A DNA stretch of 64,000 nt, taken from positions 82,282 through 146,281 of the forward strand of contig NZ_RBEE01000003.1 of NCBI RefSeq assembly GCF_003725795.1. The letters run 5' to 3'. A model generated the notes under the pieces. The model was not told where the DNA came from and made no database searches. It worked only from the letters and a program-made list of their open reading frames with translations. Positions 62,659 to 64,000 of the stretch are shown in pieces (the first letter of the stretch is position 1; the number at the start of each line of letters is the position of its first letter). Origin of the DNA: Pedobacter jejuensis (GTDB taxonomy: Bacteria > Bacteroidota > Bacteroidia > Sphingobacteriales > Sphingobacteriaceae). A program made the translations under genes and the position numbers.

Positions 62659-63867
62659 TTACCGTCTTCTTCGTCTTTTTTTATTTGGCTCGTCATCGTC
62701 TATGTCCTTAGCAGATGCCCCACCAACAAAGCTGCTAAAACTGCTAAGAGCGGCACCAGCACCGTTAGAAAGCTGATGACTATCAGTTTTTTCATTTTCA
62801 GATATTCTTTCTTCGTTTCCGATAGTTGCTGAAGGATTGCTGCTTGATTCGCGTTGGCCTCCGGTTCTTTCAGCGAGTTGATCGCCTCGTGAATGATTTG
62901 TTGATTCTGTATAATCACTTTTTGCCCGTTCCCAAGAGCCATCACCCCTATCTTGATGTCGCTCGTCTCCTTGAGAAAGCAAGTCCTTAAATCGTACTCT
63001 TGTTCGACTGTTTGCTTCGTTAATTGCTTTGCTGTCTGTGCTTTGTTCATATTGTATTTCATTTAATATGTTATTCCATTTATACATATTTCCGAGCTTC
63101 TGCCCTTTTGCCAAGAATCCGTTATCGTTAACGTAGGTTATTCCTGAAACCCTGCCCGTGGTTTTTGATTGATTAAAAAGTAAGTATATTCCTTGATCCT
63201 GGCATGTCCGTATAAAGCTTTCTACGGAATCAGATCGTGTCAAGGCGAGCTTAACTCTTTCTTGCATCAACATCCTGTCTGAAGGTTTTCCGGTTCGTTG
63301 TACCATCTCCAATTCATCCTTGTTGGGCGCTCGCTCAAGAGAATCCTTGGAAGAGAGAACAGTTGCCAAGCCGTATTTTTGCTCTAGTCTGCGACACAGC
63401 ACCTCACTTCGTTTGTAGTTATTGGAATCGGAAACCACGGTAGCCTTCCCCTCATTGAAACCTATTCGAGTCAATAGTAAATGAACGTGTATATGGTCGT
63501 GATCCTCACCATCATTATGCTTCCAAAGTGCGAAATAGTTTAAGTCTGCATCAAATCCCATTCCCTGCATGTAATCTTTTGCTATGGAGATTAGCCGCTG
63601 ATTATCCAAAATATCCTCCTTAGCAAAGCTCAAGGCAACGTGATACCCATCATTCTTTAACTTCGGTTTCAACTCTCTTAACACCTCAACCTCGGATAAG
63701 ATCTCACTACGATCATATACTAGGAAGTTATGGGTAAGCACTTCTGCTCGTGCGTTAGGATCGGTTAATTCGGTTTTCTTATGGTTGTGGATATTCTGGC
63801 AATATTGACCCCAGTAATGCACCATACTGACCCCCTCGGGGATTTGGCCTGTCATAGCTGACGGCAT
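62659..63867 (-). pseudogene. Mobilization relaxase, 5' end replaced by an IS21-family element
   Basis: The readable frame gives 402 aa. From about residue 25 on it is a relaxase/mobilization nuclease domain: YHVALSFAKEDILDNQRLISIAKDYMQGMGF, then HNDGEDHDHIHVHLLLTRIGF with the HxHxH metal site, and RRLEQKYGL. The C-terminal 130 residues are polar and disordered and end KKRRRRR. The first about 22 residues (MPSAMTGQIPEGVSMVHYWG) come from the IS end, so the native N-terminus with the usual catalytic Tyr region is lost. Protein may still be made from the fused frame, but nicking activity is doubtful. Base composition is more GC-rich than in the core genes. Confidence 0.75.
62700..63062 (-). CDS. 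Small membrane protein nested out of frame inside the relaxase gene
   Basis: 120 aa (an alternative Met at residue 5). An N-terminal Gln/Lys-rich helical part, a middle segment VMALGNGQKVIIQNQQIIHEAINSL and a predicted coiled coil (ANQAAILQQLSETKKEYLKMKK) lead to one clear transmembrane helix LIVISFLTVLVPLLAVLAALLVGHLL at about residues 93-117. It lies wholly within the relaxase gene, in another frame of the same strand, where the relaxase chain is low-complexity. The layout recalls MobB inside mobA of RSF1010, also a membrane protein. The hydrophobic helix and ordered composition make chance unlikely. Confidence 0.7.
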   Translation of the reverse strand: MKYNMNKAQTAKQLTKQTVEQEYDLRTCFLKETSDIKIGVMALGNGQKVIIQNQQIIHEAINSLKEPEANANQAAILQQLSETKKEYLKMKKLIVISFLTVLVPLLAVLAALLVGHLLRT

Positions 63868-64000
63868 GACAATTTTACCTTTTTTTTCTTAGACTTTCTC
63901 CTTTTAATTCAATTCTATAAGATGTGTGCACCATACGATCCAAAAAGGCGTCGGCCAGAGTTGAATCTCCAAAGATGTCCCACCATTTTTCCACTGGTAA
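63790..64000 (-). mobile_element. Right end of an IS21-family insertion sequence (runs off the window)
   Basis: The 3' end of an istB-like gene is followed by two TA(T/C)TGACCCC repeats on the plus strand (63803 and 63825, 22 bp apart), like the multiple terminal repeats of IS21 elements. The outer boundary is estimated at about 63785-63803; no target duplication can be tested because the left end is missing. Confidence 0.6.
63875..64000 (-). CDS. istB: IstB-like ATPase of IS21 family, C-terminal fragment
   Basis: The last 41 codons before a TAA at 63875-63877: [20 protein letters not shown] then [20 protein letters not shown]. This matches the C-terminal end of IstB helper proteins (W...FGD.T.ADAILDRL.H.A..I.L.GESLR). 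IstB is an AAA+ ATPase that assists the IstA transposase in target selection. The rest of the gene lies beyond the window edge. Its stop is 8 bp from the start of the fused relaxase frame. Confidence 0.88.
   Translation of the reverse strand, partial: LPVEKWWDIFGDSTLADAFLDRMVHTSYRIELKGESLRKKR

Noticed and set aside
1..64000. tRNA and rRNA genes
   Set aside because: No cloverleaf-like segment with the conserved TTCGA arm in context, and no rRNA signature, was found in the intergenic spacers by eye; a covariance-model scan would be decisive.

Overview
The window comes from a low-GC Bacteroidota chromosome. It is most likely from the Sphingobacteriaceae (Pedobacter-like). The evidence is indirect: many TAnnTTTG -7 promoter boxes with weak ribosome binding sites, Lgt with a GRIGCHLSGDGDWG-type signature, archaeal-type ProS, DUF4296 and DUF2271 proteins, MG2-like outer-surface proteins, GH127, and scattered repeats related to CGTCATTTCGAGCG. 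No rRNA or tRNA gene and no CRISPR array was recognised.

Regions 1-23 kb and 26.9-44.9 kb look like ordinary core chromosome. They hold methionine synthesis (cystathionine gamma-synthase), proS, a Gly/Tyr-rich lipoprotein with an outer-membrane barrel protein, UbiD, Dps, a LysM/RlpA-like wall protein with uridine kinase, a two-subunit CoA transferase, MutS2, a YggS-GNAT-aspartate kinase-methyltransferase run, a cold-shock protein and a 1-Cys peroxiredoxin. Further on come purB, NifU, an inositol monophosphatase, lgt, mtaB, ubiX, an OmpA lipoprotein, an RRM protein, exonuclease III and MsrA. Two paralogous MG2-like proteins of about 805 aa lie about 28 kb apart on opposite strands.

At 24.0-26.8 kb there is a compact, apparently self-contained regulatory island. 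It holds an ECF-type sigma factor, a membrane-anchored trypsin-like protease whose cytoplasmic N-terminus resembles an anti-sigma domain, and three tandem small Thr/Asp-rich lipoprotein genes. Four copies of a bipartite motif (GGGTTAC, 15-16 bp, GTATTAA or GCATTAA) lie in this island: two before the sigma gene and one before each of the first two lipoprotein genes. I infer an autoregulated envelope-stress regulon.

At 39.7-45.0 kb an operon encodes an ankyrin-repeat protein, a DUF2271 protein with a TGAS flavinylation-like motif, a PepSY/flavodoxin/FNR transmembrane reductase and the flavin transferase ApbE. Together these look like a transmembrane electron-transfer system ending in a covalently flavinylated periplasmic protein. 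A 1.7 kb gene-free patch of nested repeats (45.1-46.8 kb) follows.

At 46.8-55.9 kb a complete trans-4-hydroxyproline catabolic set (AraC regulator, D-amino-acid dehydrogenase, epimerase, semialdehyde dehydrogenase, DapA-like deaminase) sits directly downstream of an M1 peptidase and an aminopeptidase P. This suggests use of collagen-type peptides. GH127, a ChbG-like deacetylase and a TspO-like protein follow.

From about 60.6 kb the content changes to accessory DNA: an XRE-type regulator, two unknown genes, a seven-unit array of 34-bp repeats each carrying a TATACAAATGTATA-like dyad, and a mobilization relaxase gene. The relaxase contains a complete out-of-frame gene for a small membrane protein and is cut at its 5' end by an IS21-family element that runs off the window.
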